Positions 39,701 through 51,274 of a DNA stretch of 64,000 bases are shown here, piece by piece. The notes under the pieces are model-generated. The model saw only the letters and a list, made by a program, of their open reading frames with translations, had not been told where the DNA came from and made no database searches. The DNA is from Trichoplax adhaerens (Eukaryota; Placozoa; Uniplacotomia; Trichoplacea; Trichoplacidae): the NCBI RefSeq assembly GCF_000150275.1, contig NW_002060970.1:412791-476790 (forward strand), in the 5' to 3' direction. The position numbers were made by a program, and so were the translations under genes. Positions within the stretch are counted from its first letter, which is position 1. Every line of letters begins with the position of its first letter.

Positions 39701-41242
39701 AACATATTTACTTATGTTATATCGTCCATCACATCTACAATTACTTAGATTTCAAGGAGGGTATGAAAGCGAACTAAAATTATGGGGATGGACGGGTGAA
39801 ACTCAAACAACGCTTATGTTTTATTAATTAATCTCGGTAAAATGATATTAAACACAGAATTGCTTGCTAATGAAATTTTACGACTCAATTTTAACAAAAA
39901 TTCGTGAATTTAACTTGAAACGTATAAATGTTTCGTACAACATCTAGAACTGAAATAGCCGAAACAAAAATAAATAGGATGATTAAACAGTGTACTTTGT
40001 AAATCTTAAGCATATAGAAGATTAGTAAACTTTTATTTGAATTCGTTATAACAGATACTAGTAAATTATGTCCAGCTACTTAAAGTAACCTTTAATTGAC
40101 TTATACGAACATTTCAGATGTAATAAATAATTGAATAATCTTTCTCCATATAAGAAGATGAACATTCATTTAGTATCTCGTAAGAATATTTCCTTACTAC
40201 ATGCTGAATCATTTGTAAATGTCGTCATGATAGCTTGACTCTTTGCCTACCGGCCCTCAATTCATAATTTAAATTTTCGAGTGATTGAAAATGTAACAAA
40301 AGTAGTTCATATATTAAGTCATTTTAAGAATATTGCTTTCTGGATTTGTGCGGCATGACCGTAAGTAAGTATTCATTTTATCACTAATTGCTGTACTAAA
40401 TTAGAGGAGGTATATAATTTTACAAGTTTCTCACATGTTGTCGTCATATGTGATTGCTATTGCTTTTCATCTCGGAAAGTTTAATTCATCATTTATTATC
40501 AGTAAGTATAGTAATTTAGACCGCCCTAAAGAATAAAGGAATAGGTTGTATCAAATTTATTTACGTTTCTACCATAATGATTTACTGCTTTGTTTATTAC
40601 GAACACAACGAGCGATTGAATACAGTTTTACCAGTTCAATTTTAAATCTATAAAGCACTGTTTTTTATAGAATGTAATTTATTACCATTTTTTGTCATTA
40701 TGACTTTCTATAGCCAGTAGAAATCATGAAAATTAATTTGAATGATCCGATTCATAAAAGTAAATTAATCTTATCTGAAATTATTAATCTTGGAACTTTA
40801 ATCCTGCGGTATTTTATTTTTTTAGGAATTCTAAAATTATCAAATATTGTAAATTTAACATTGATACATGTAAACATTCATCCGATTTACCGAAGCTAAA
40901 CTTCAAAATTCAACCACAAATTACCATATAATGGTCACTTTGTGTTTTTAACATAATAATTAAATATTAGACTTTGACATGCTTTATAAACATTTAATTA
41001 TTAATCGGCATTATAAAATTAACACGCATGAAGTTAGCTAGTAACTGCCTTCCACTGTGCCTATTAACAAACAATTCGTAATTACCTAAACTTTCACTAT
41101 AAGTAGAAAATCGTAATTTAGGGTACATTCAATGTTGTAATAGTATTGATCATTGCTAATTTCACCAGTCTTGTGGAAGAGCAATAACTGTTACAAAATT
41201 TAAAGCTCTTAATGACCTTTGGCCATTTTAGCTGATAAGACT
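36767..41242. other. Intergenic, 4.5 kb, with one tandem array
   Basis: No supported gene. A three-copy array fills 37140-37965. Two overlapping open frames near 38936-39272 show no family resemblance and are not called. The right end must include the promoter of the first GPCR gene. Confidence 0.55.
37140..37965 (-). repeat. Three-copy tandem repeat, period about 255-265 bp, with coding-like core on minus strand
   Basis: The anchor 'tataatt...tggat' recurs at 37271, 37536 and 37791, with long matching flanks. On the minus strand each unit can be read as a related peptide (cores VNQVGYKEPLRDIGHP, DQFGLKESLLTNICCP and VNQVGRKESLTNIGYP, each followed by .NYTV). Stops and a frame slip interrupt the longer frame, so it is not called as a gene. 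Confidence 0.7.
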
Positions 41243-42376
41243 ATGGCGAAGAATCTTAGTGGTACTTTAAGCCGTACTTTAATGGCGTTTAATATGTCGC
41301 TGAATCAGTCGATTGTAAAAACTGTTGCGAAACAAGAATTTCGAAAACTGCAAATTACATTACCTATAATAGCTTTGCTGGCTTCACTAGGTATCCTAGT
41401 TAACGCGATGATTTGCTATGGCATTTTAAAGAAAAAAACATTGCAAACACCAACCTTCTATTTATTAATCAATCTTGGAGTCTCTCATTCTTTCATTTTA
41501 TTCACTTCTGCAGCTATAACTGTAACTAATTGTTTCCTAGCGTTGCATTTAATGGGGACTCCTACTCTTGCTGCTTCGTGTAAATTTTCTTATTATGTAA
41601 ATGGAATTGCTTGCATTTCATCAATGGTAACTTTAATTGCCATAAGTATCGAACGTTATCATATGATCACTCCCGGATTATCACAGCGGACCTCCATGCT
41701 AAATACATCTCGTAAATTGAAAACAATAATTACTCTAACTTGGGTAGTTGGAATATTAATAGCTTTACCCATTTTAACTTTAGCGGATATTCTAGCTGAA
41801 TATCCATATATGTGCAATATTCGATACATAAGTTTTAATTTCAATATAGCCTATTTCACGTCATTGTTCATTGCAGCACTTCTAATTCCAATCATCACCG
41901 TGAATGTTATTTATATAAAAATTATGAACTTTTTGCGGCAAAATGAAACCCCAACTGACGGACAACTTCGAAATTATAAAATATTAAAGAAAAATTATTT
42001 GCACCATCTTAAGACTGTGAAATTGTTAATTCTAGTGACAGTTACATTCATATTAACATGTACGCCATTCTTCATGGCCAATCTTATTATTGCATACAAT
42101 GCACAAAATTCAGTCTATTTTTTCCTTCGATTGGGCAGGAAAACCGATTCAATATCTTTCCTCGGAAATGCATTTCTGATATTATCATGTATTCAAAGTC
42201 CACTTATCTTTCTTTATTCTAGTCAATCTATTCGCAGTGCCCTACCATTCCAATGTTGTCGCAAATTTAGGAGATCGGTGATGGATACCAACTCAGAGAA
42301 CCGATCGGATCAGCGATTGCCTAAAATACTGACAGTGTCGTCTTTTAATAATTTTGTCGTCAGTGCCGGATCTTAA
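41243..42376 (+). CDS. Class A (rhodopsin-like) GPCR, atypical microswitches
   Basis: Single exon, 377 residues from the ATG at 41243 (the open frame extends eight codons upstream without another ATG). An extracellular N terminus with sequons (NLS, NMS, NQS) is followed by seven hydrophobic segments. TM1 has GILVNAMI; C113 before TM3 and C191 in loop 2 can form the conserved disulphide; ERY (137-139) ends TM3; TM6 has TCTPFF. Two positions that are nearly invariant in the class differ. The TM2 sodium-site Asp (2.50) is His82 (NLGVSHSF), and the TM7 NPxxY is SPLIF (319-323). Intracellular loop 3 and the tail are Lys/Arg-rich, compatible with G-protein or arrestin contact. It is the most divergent member of the cluster and lies about 8 kb from the next intact one. 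Ligand unknown. Loss of both switches suggests altered activation or sodium sensitivity, but this is inference. Confidence 0.93.
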   Translation: MAKNLSGTLSRTLMAFNMSLNQSIVKTVAKQEFRKLQITLPIIALLASLGILVNAMICYGILKKKTLQTPTFYLLINLGVSHSFILFTSAAITVTNCFLALHLMGTPTLAASCKFSYYVNGIACISSMVTLIAISIERYHMITPGLSQRTSMLNTSRKLKTIITLTWVVGILIALPILTLADILAEYPYMCNIRYISFNFNIAYFTSLFIAALLIPIITVNVIYIKIMNFLRQNETPTDGQLRNYKILKKNYLHHLKTVKLLILVTVTFILTCTPFFMANLIIAYNAQNSVYFFLRLGRKTDSISFLGNAFLILSCIQSPLIFLYSSQSIRSALPFQCCRKFRRSVMDTNSENRSDQRLPKILTVSSFNNFVVSAGS

Positions 42377-45300
42377 CGACGCTAGAATGACTGTATGATA
42401 TGCTTTCATAGAATTTACTGCTTTCCATCGTTTAAAAATGATTCACAAAGATTTCAGCTAGTTTGTTATAGATAACAGCGGTTTTGGTTAGAAATTAGAG
42501 ATTTCTATACTTTGTTTCTAGATTACTTTAGTTTAACGATGGTTCTATTTTATCAAGCTCATGAAATCACTAAATCAGTTTAGTATTGTCTTAAAGTTAG
42601 TTGCAGGTTAACCAGTGAATTGTATATTAAAACGATATCTTTTATAACTGCAGTGGCAGTTTTGGTACAAAATCATCTTAGATTTCTGAGTATTTATTAT
42701 ATTACTCATTATAATGAATATGCTAAGTGAATGATTTAATTCTGTTCTATACTTTTAAACAAATCTAGCATTATGTGACATACTGTAGCCGCTGAGCTTA
42801 TTGAATTAATTGTAGATTGCTATGATTTAAAAATATTAAATTTATTTTGGAGCTGTTAAGGTAGCGTATCTCCGAAATGATAGTTGTTTCCGATGTTATA
42901 CTCTAAGATTTCGAATATAAACTTCGGTGCCAGTCTTACAACTGTAAGTTATCTGTCATGTACATGCTGCATTTATTTGCGAAGGAGTTTCAAATAGCTA
43001 CTGTCAATAGCTTTAATAAAAGGGTGCTATGCAGCCCCAATATAGTCTAATAGATGGTAGAAAGTTGCAAAGTGATATGTTATAATAAAAAATTGCCATG
43101 GTATTTACGAGATTGTACATTAGTAAAGTCAAAATTGTGTTAAGAGCGTACCTATACTAAATAGTAATTACTATAGTGTGTAATGAAGGTTAATTTTTAG
43201 AATTCTCCTTCATGCTTTTTAACTTTAGTAAAGTATTGTAACTTGAAAAGTAACTTAATTTGGTTAAACTGCAGCAGATTCTACTCGCTACTTTTTTATA
43301 TATCTTAAATCCAATCACTTTACTCGAGTTGGAATTTAATAACATTCGATAACTTAATTTTTGTTAGGAACTACGGAAAGTAAGAATGTTAAATTAGCTT
43401 TATGTTTAGGTAGCACTATATTTTAAGCTGCAATCATGATCACAAACTAGCAGCTAATTTTAATTAGATGTTACAGTAGAAATGATATCACTTTCTGGTA
43501 TGAAATAATAGAAACCCGAACGTTCTAATCAGGGTTCTACTTTACGATTGATGATCTCTTATGATGTTTTATTATAGCTGTATTATATATGGTGTAGAAA
43601 ATACCTTTTGTAGTTAAATTATGATTAATTAATATTAATTTAGTCATCCTACGATTTAAGGTATAATTTTTCTTATCATACATATTTATTTGCTCGTCTA
43701 TTTTAGATTACTTTAGAATGGTATGATAGCAGTCTGTTACCTTCTACTGCTCTGCTCAGTAAATAAAAGATCGCATAGTTCAGCAGTTTAGGAGTTCAAG
43801 ATGGAGAAGGTGAAATTTAGGAATTTCCTAATTCGAGAGTAAATCGTATTTTACGTAGAAGTTCGATAGGTTAAAGCAGTAATTCTGTTCTTTTATAATT
43901 CTTCAAGTACAATTGATAAGATTTTTGGACATTTATTATAATAAACAGGTACTTTTCCCTAAATTTCTAGCGTTGAAATTCAAAGTTGGAAGTATTAGTT
44001 AAATTTTTCGTTCATTATGACCATAGCTTTGATTAGGAATGTCTTATTAAGATGGATAGCTAGCAGTATTCTTGGTTAAAGAAGTGTGGTAGTTCATGTA
44101 AGAAAGTGAACTTTACATATTATCCAAGTCTTATCATTGCTAGTTTTAAGACCTTTCATTATAAAGTACTTATTGCACTAAAATAAGTATTTTTAATGAT
44201 ACCTATTGATAGTTCAATTTTTGCCTTAGAGTGCTGTACTAACTGATAACTTCTTCCGCGTTACCAATTAAAGAGAAGTATCATAATTTACTCTACCTTA
44301 TTTGGAGTGAGTGACTACTCCAAAAAATTGACCCATGACGTTAAGGGCAAATTTCTCTAGTATTGTACCTGCGCTCTAGTCAGACTGTCGATCAAAATAA
44401 AATATGGAATACTGCGAATAATAACTCCATCTATTCGGGGTTGTCCTACTAGAAAATTTACTGTATGAATGCTTTTTATTAGGCATACAAGCCTATTCTA
44501 AATTACTCAACTCGTTACTCTATACTACTATTACACTTTCAAAACTCATTAATGCCTTAATTACTATAATGGTAACTATTGCCACATGGTAACCTCTTCG
44601 ATATCTGTTGATGTTGAACTATAAGATTTATTTTCAAAGGATACGAAATTCTAGAGCTCAAGTAGAGTTGAAATTTATTCTGTCTAGATGAATCATAATT
44701 TAACAGAATGTACCGTTTTGGCATTACTGAAGATACATTGCAACCTATCATTCTTTGGCCAGTTTTAGTCTATGCCTTTTATTTAACTTTAAGGTTGTAA
44801 AGCATTGCATAAACTGTAGTCTAATCTCTATTACATTGATTTAGTCATCAAGAAGACATTTCTTATTGCTAATTTTTGACCAATCGTCGTTTGCCACTTC
44901 ATTACTTGCATATTTGCATTAAAATAAGTTACAAATTCTATTTATTTATATTGCGATATTACACGATTATAAGCCCTAGTTAATAGAAGACAAATAGAAT
45001 GAATGTAATAGCTGTTTTGATCAATCCATCGAATTTATACATCGTTTCTAGATTAATAGTAAATAGGTTAATTAAAAGAACAGTATTGTATATAGTATAC
45101 GCTTTGTACGTAGAGTTACACGCTGTGCACAGTAAGGATCTACTAGTTTGTAATAATATACTCGTGTAATAAGATAAAGATTTATTATGTGACCTTGCAG
45201 ATGACTGTGCAATAAAACGCTGGTTAATTATTCTATTCGAGCGATAAATTGTCTAATTTTTTAAATTCCTAAATTCTAAAGCATTTAATATTCTTGAGAG

Positions 45301-45829
45301 CTAGTTTAAGGAGGGAATGCATATACGCATTGTTCAATAACTTTGATTGTGATAATTCTAGCGAAACCAGAAAAAACAAAACATACTTTATCTTGGCATC
45401 AATCTGATGCATACTACTGAAAATGACTATTTCTGGACAAATAATCTCAATTATAACTACATTTAGTTTATTAGAATAGCAACTTCGACCCAACAACTGA
45501 ATACCACACTAGGATCATGTTATTATTGATTGGCCATATTTTTAATATGACTCGCTCTCATTGGAATGATTTTCGTTAAACAAGACTTCGTTAGAGCACT
45601 AAAAGTTCCTTATTAAAGGAGTTAGAAAGCAGTATTGATACAGTAGTAAGTATGCAATCATCATAATAATTTTTCTAAAGGCATCATCTGATGCTGAAGA
45701 AGTATTTTTGAGGACTGATACCATCTTGGTATATCTCATTTACTTATGCTGGCCATAGCAAATAACAACACAGATACTTAATGACTTTATGACAGTTTAT
45801 TAGCCAACTATCGTACGCATTTACTTCTT
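42377..45829. other. Intergenic, 3.5 kb, nothing recognised
   Basis: No exon-like sequence, GPCR fragment or clear repeat was found between the first GPCR and the relic. Confidence 0.5.
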
Positions 45830-46560
45830 TCTATGAGCAGATATTTCGTAGAACAATACTGATCATAGATGAGAGGCTACTGGATAGCAAGAAGCAGTTA
45901 AAAAGGGCTACAATTCTTTAGAATTCAAGGATAGAGACATTCTTACTTACAATTGATCAATTGGACACACCTATTTCTTATCATGTACAGTATATCAATT
46001 TCATTGTAAATTAATAATTAATTGATCCTCCTCAAACAGCTAGATCAAACTTATAAATTGCACTACAGTAAATCATCTAGACGATATTTTTCGCTTAAAA
46101 GAGCCATCTCTTTTCGCGGTATTTGTTGTAGCGACGTTGCAAAAATTCTTCTATTCGAATTAGTCCACTTAATACATCATATTACCTTTTGCTCTCTTAG
46201 TTGCCTTTTTTCTTGTAATGTTCACGGATATGCTAGTAAATACCGTACATTATAAAGTTTATGGATCTATCATAACTATTAGAAAAATTTCCGTTTTTGC
46301 CTTAATTAGCAGCTATTGTAATCTGTTATCCTATTTATAACTACCACATTATTCCACCTAGCTATTCATTTCCAATTCTATTAGAAATAATAAAGTACTG
46401 GAATCATATCTATTGCGACTTTTGCAATAATTCTTACTATTTATCGTGACCTGCATAATTGTTATTTTTACCCAGTAAAAGTAAAGGTGTTGACATTTTA
46501 ATTTTTAATATCATTGGAAGTAATAGACTACTAGGTTTATATATCTATAATCAAGATTTA
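45830..46560 (+). pseudogene. Internally deleted GPCR relic
   Basis: The left part (about 45830-46110) matches the upstream region of the GPCR at 50183 (about 49760-50090). The right part (about 46115-46560) matches that gene's last codons and 3' flank (about 51195-51560). Everything between, about 1.1 kb including the start codon and all seven membrane segments, is absent. Shared landmarks are 'gggctacaatt.tttagaat', 'aggatagagac', 'tttcgctt.aa.ga.c', 'ttagtcca.ctaatacatca' and 'ttttaatttttaatatcatt'. The copy therefore duplicated with its flanks and later lost the body. A short open frame across it is meaningless. Confidence 0.8.
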
Positions 46561-46780
46561 AATATTACTTTTTATTTAGTACAATTATCTTAAGTTAGTA
46601 ATTAATTATTGAACATAATGAGTACATAAAAGAGACATTATTTGAGGCTATGCAAGCTAAGCACGGGTAAAGGAGTCAGAGAAGAGCTATTGATTAAATC
46701 TGACCTTGTTACTCCTTGGTAGCATATCGCTATTGATTTAGCTATTGTTCAATTACTCGTTGACAACTCCTATTTCCTAA

Positions 46781-47344
46781 TGTGATAAAATCCGATCAAG
46801 AAAATTTCAAAGTTGTAGAAAATTAGAACTTTATTAGATCTAATACAAAGACTAGTTACATACAGCTCTACTTTAGCTGAATACAAGTACTAGAAGACTT
46901 ATAAAGAATAATCAATTAATTTAATGTCTCCTTCTTTTATACTCTCCGTAGCCTTCGCAAATACAATCAGCATAGCAGCATTCTACCATATTTTACACAT
47001 ACTCAGTTTATTATTATTTACAATATTTTATAGCGAACCGTCATTAATCCAATACGGAAATGATTACAGTATTTTCGTTGGCATTATTTCTACCACTCAA
47101 AGTACGATGAACTAAGTATATCCTAATAAATGATTTACAATTCTGTTTTTACCTCCAGCCTTAGTAGTGGCTCAAGATCTTAATGTACGGTATATATTCA
47201 TCCGTAATCTAGCATAGAGTCTATCCAGTCTATAATTTTGGGCTACCAAATATATCATAAAATAAATACAGAAAAGACACTACCGAAGATCATACTAAAC
47301 GTGGCTAATAGTATACAATTATAATAATGCTAAGCTACTTTACA
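46781..47344 (-). mobile_element. Solo LTR, family A, copy 2
   Basis: Plus strand TGTGATAAAA...TTTACA, flanked by cctaa and cctta (one mismatch). Minus-strand TATA (TATAAAAG, near 46935) and AATAAA (near 46828). More diverged from copies 1 and 3 than they are from each other, yet it keeps the antisense 63-codon ATG frame at 46924-47115. Confidence 0.72.
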
Positions 47345-47992
47345 CCTTACTAATAAATTAAATATATATTCAAAACGAAAGTCTACGTTATTATTATTGA
47401 TTACCGGTAAATCCCAACAATAGTGATCCTTCCTAATGACATTATCTATTATTGAAGCAGTTTCTTTTATAAGAAGTCATTTGCTAGGGAGTTAATGTAG
47501 GTAGGTATTCTGGCTCATTTTTACATAATTTATGCAGATATTGAATGCTTATAAATTTACGTAATAGTAATAATGGATGTAGAAGTTTAGGTGAATCTAA
47601 CAGCTTTTGAATTCCAACTAAAGGAAAATTTGGGGAAAATACCAGCTTTTTCGTAATTTAACAAGCAATTTATATAAGTCAATAAAAAATGACAATAAAG
47701 GCTGAATTACTACCTCAACCAATCAAACTACCATCGCAAAATACGATTTACTCACGAATATAGGAAGATCCTAATCTTTACATTCTATCTCAGCTAAGGC
47801 TTTAACGACTTTTCTACTGAACTATGCCACCTTTTATATGCTACGCAGAGCAGCTGGCGGTATCAGACTATCAAATTACTATTCTAAAGTATTAAAAAAA
47901 ACTAGCAATTGAACGTATATGATCAGATAAATTGTACCCTAGATTCTCAATATTACTGAATTTACAAATTTTACTTATCTACGCTATATAAT

Positions 47993-48573
47993 TGTTACGG
48001 TACTGCTTTGCCGGTTAATTGATTATAATTATTGATACTAGAGAATAATCTAGATAAAGTCATATTAGTTTTGCTAGGCTTGTACTGGTAAATTCTTTAG
48101 TAGTAGAATTATGATATAGAACTATTGCAAGTTAATTTACTAAAGACTGAAAGGTGTGCTAGGCTGTAATATTATAATCGAGGCGTATATCGAATCATGG
48201 GCGGTGAAAGAATGTTTCAACACCTTAACTTCTAGAATATTTGCCTACTCGCATCTATTTAGTAATTGGAAAAATCTGTTAGTGCAACTTATAAAAAATG
48301 TATTCACGCAAGTTAAGACCGGCGTTTACCCTAGGAATCTATTTAAGCCTACATGGTTATGTAATAAAAGTAGTAATTTCTTAAAAAGCGCTCAGGTGTC
48401 GTAACGTGTAGAAAAGTGTAGTGGTTAATAAGTCGTATGTGGAGTACAGCAGAGAAAATGAGTCCTCATATATCACTCGCATAGAGACTAAAATTATTGG
48501 GAAATAGCCCGAGTTATAATACTTGCACGAGAGTTTCTTTACGAAACCTTTGCCACAAGCGAGGTTTGTGACA
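47993..48573 (+). mobile_element. LTR-like element, family E, copy 2
   Basis: Starts TGTTACGGTAC and ends GGTTTGTGACA, matching the ends of the element at 30620. Flanking pentamers are ataat and ataac (one mismatch). The interior is only loosely similar. Confidence 0.55.
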
Positions 48574-48578
48574 ATAAC

Positions 48579-50182
48579 ATATAACTAAAAAAGACTAAGA
48601 CGAACAAACAATCTTAATTTAGATTCCAGATCGAAATGTTTCGGATTACACCGTACTCAATGACGAAAGAATATTATTTCTACTGTACTTTGTAATTAAA
48701 ATTGGCTACAAGCTTTTATCATAATTAAAATAGGGGTATTATACGAAATAAATATATCACATGAATTACAATTTAACATTGTGGTTTCCTATCAAAATTA
48801 TACTACAGAATATTCTTAAGTTCCAACCCAAATGAAGGTGTCGGTTTCACAATATGTTACGATACTAAGTTATACTTACTGTAGTTAATCTAAATTAAGT
48901 TATTTTTACGGCTACAATACTTAATAAAATAAGATAAGCTTAAAGGAGAACTCTAAAAATTAACTTTCATTACATAATCATCTTTCTTTACGATTCTTCT
49001 CCTTCTCATTAACAATTACAAGTCAGTTCTTTGACTAGTTACAGAGTCTTATATAACTGAACAGAAAATTCCTAGTTCTAGCAATGTTTCACCCTTGATA
49101 TATTAGGCAGCAATCCTGTGACGTTACCGATATACCGTATTTTACGATATATTTTTTCGCAAATCGAATATCAGCGCGATAAATCGCTAAAAGATACGTC
49201 TAAGTATAGTTTACTATACAAAATAATATTATATAGCACACAGACTGTATGAGTATAATTAATACAGTACCGTGCTACAGGTTAAACACATAATAAATTC
49301 GCTGGGATTGCGAATTTTATAGTAAATCTCGCTTTGCTTATAATTGCCATAACCAATTTCCAACACCGATGCCCAACCACTTCGTGACATATATCACAAA
49401 ACGAGTTCCCTGATCTATGATTAACTTATCGTTCTACTCTATTTGATCTCCAGCCAACTCCAGGCATCCTATGTAAGGGAATATAATTTTTCAAATACTA
49501 CAGAAACAAGCCAATTGATAGAAATTTAGATTAAAGGTTGTAATTATTCCAATTAGTGTACGCTATTACCGATATACTTTAAATTGGTATCAGTATATTT
49601 AAGATAAAAATGAATAATAAAAACTTATATTGTTGACCTCAATCACACTACTGCCCGGGTACTAGTCTCTTATAGAATAAAACAAGAAGACTTTACTGTC
49701 ATAAAGTGATTTTAAAACTATGAGGAGCAAGCTCCGCAACAACATATTGTCTGTTAACTATAAATGCTAAAGTTTCTCAGCATAACATTGATCGTAGATA
49801 GGAGATTATCGAATAGCGAGTCAGTATTTAAAATGGGCTACAATTATTTTAGAATATAAGGATAGAGACAACCTTCATATGAATAATTAATCTATTCGAT
49901 AGGCATGTTTATTATTATGCACAATATGTCAATTTAGTTATAAGTTAATAATGAACTAGCCCACCTCTTACAAATAAACTATCAGTACATCATTGCTAGC
50001 TTCCATTACAACAAATATTTTCTATTTATGATATTTACAGTATTTCATCAAGATCATATTTCGCTTGAACGACCGTCTTCTTTCTTTTGCACTTTGATCC
50101 TGTTGAAGAATATAAATCAAATTCCATAGCTGGCATCCATCAACTACTTATATTGGCAATTACGAGATAAGATTACCTTATA
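48579..50182. other. Upstream flank of the second GPCR
   Basis: No gene. About 49760-50090 is conserved in the deleted relic at 45830, marking it as part of the duplicated segment and the likely promoter region. Confidence 0.55.
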
Positions 50183-51274
50183 ATGTCTACAATTTCTCCG
50201 TATGATGCCAGTAAATTATTAACTGTTACTAATTATAATCAGTCACAAAACACATCCATGCAGAATCAGTATTCCCAACCAGAAATATTCGGACTATTAC
50301 CTTCCTTAGTCGTTATCAGTTTTTGGACTATAATTGGAGTTACTGCTAATATATTCGTATGTTGGGCAATCTTGCGGAAAAAAGAACTGCGCACACCGAC
50401 ATTTTACTTAATGATAAATATGGCTATATCTGATTGCTTGATCTTATGCATATCGACAATAATACTTGCGATTAACTATTACCTATCTACTCGATTATTT
50501 TATACGCAACTAATGGTTATTGTTTGTAAGATAATTTTTTTTATTGATGCTATCGGATATATTTCATCCATATTCACATTAGTCGTCCTTAGCATCGAAC
50601 GTTATTACTCAATATCATCTAGTAATTTATCTAGTATTTCATTTTTCAACACTAACTTTAAACTAGGATCAGTAATTGCATTTAGCTGGATTGTAGGAGT
50701 ATTAATTGCATGGCCGCACGGCATTATAATCAATATATTACCTCATCGCCCATTGATGTGTAACTTTGCATTTATAAGACCGTCATTTAATATACCTTAT
50801 TACATTTGTATGTCAATTTTGATATTTGCTATACCCTCGACGATCATAATTGTTATGTACTCTAAAATTATACGATTTCTATATCGAAATATTCAACATA
50901 ACAACAAGCACCGTCAGAACAATGAAGCCTTTCAAAGTAGTCGTCGACGCCAGCTTAACACTATTAAAATGCTGAGTATTGTAACGTTCGCATTTATGGT
51001 ATCATGCTTACCGGTATTTATCACTTACTTAGCATTATCCTTTCGTCATCAAAATTCTCTGGAAATTTTTATTCAAACTGACGGATTTCAAGCCACTTTA
51101 GCTCTGCTTTCTTTTATTTCACACACAGTACCCTGCGTTCTTAATCCATTCATTTATCTCTATTATAACCAAACTATCCGGGCTGCATTGCCTATTCGAT
51201 GTTATCGACGTTACAACAATTTTACTATTCAAATTAGTCCAGCTAATACATCAAATCAATTTTTGCCACCTTAG
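50183..51274 (+). CDS. Class A (rhodopsin-like) GPCR
   Basis: Single exon, 363 residues. N-terminal sequons (NQS, NTS) precede seven membrane segments. Visible motifs are GVTANIFV in TM1, NMAISDCL with Asp84 at position 2.50, Cys115 and Cys193 for the extracellular disulphide, ERY at 139-141, SCLP at 274-277 in TM6 (the usual Trp of CWxP is absent) and a canonical NPFIY at 321-325. Loop 3 is long, basic and Gln/Asn-rich. It groups with the genes at 53518, 56082 and 59324 by shared phrases (KKEL.T.TYYLMIN, RQ..NTIKML, PSFNIPY). Ligand and coupling are unknown. Its duplicated flanks survive in the relic at 45830. Confidence 0.95.
   Translation: MSTISPYDASKLLTVTNYNQSQNTSMQNQYSQPEIFGLLPSLVVISFWTIIGVTANIFVCWAILRKKELRTPTFYLMINMAISDCLILCISTIILAINYYLSTRLFYTQLMVIVCKIIFFIDAIGYISSIFTLVVLSIERYYSISSSNLSSISFFNTNFKLGSVIAFSWIVGVLIAWPHGIIINILPHRPLMCNFAFIRPSFNIPYYICMSILIFAIPSTIIIVMYSKIIRFLYRNIQHNNKHRQNNEAFQSSRRRQLNTIKMLSIVTFAFMVSCLPVFITYLALSFRHQNSLEIFIQTDGFQATLALLSFISHTVPCVLNPFIYLYYNQTIRAALPIRCYRRYNNFTIQISPANTSNQFLPP

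Noticed and set aside
46022-46255. 77-codon frame over the deleted GPCR relic
   Set aside because: It spans the deletion junction and reads 5' flank fused to 3' flank, with no receptor segment.
48156-48404. 82-codon frame inside the second family E element
   Set aside because: Starts with GTG, lies within LTR-like sequence, and has no counterpart in the other E copy.
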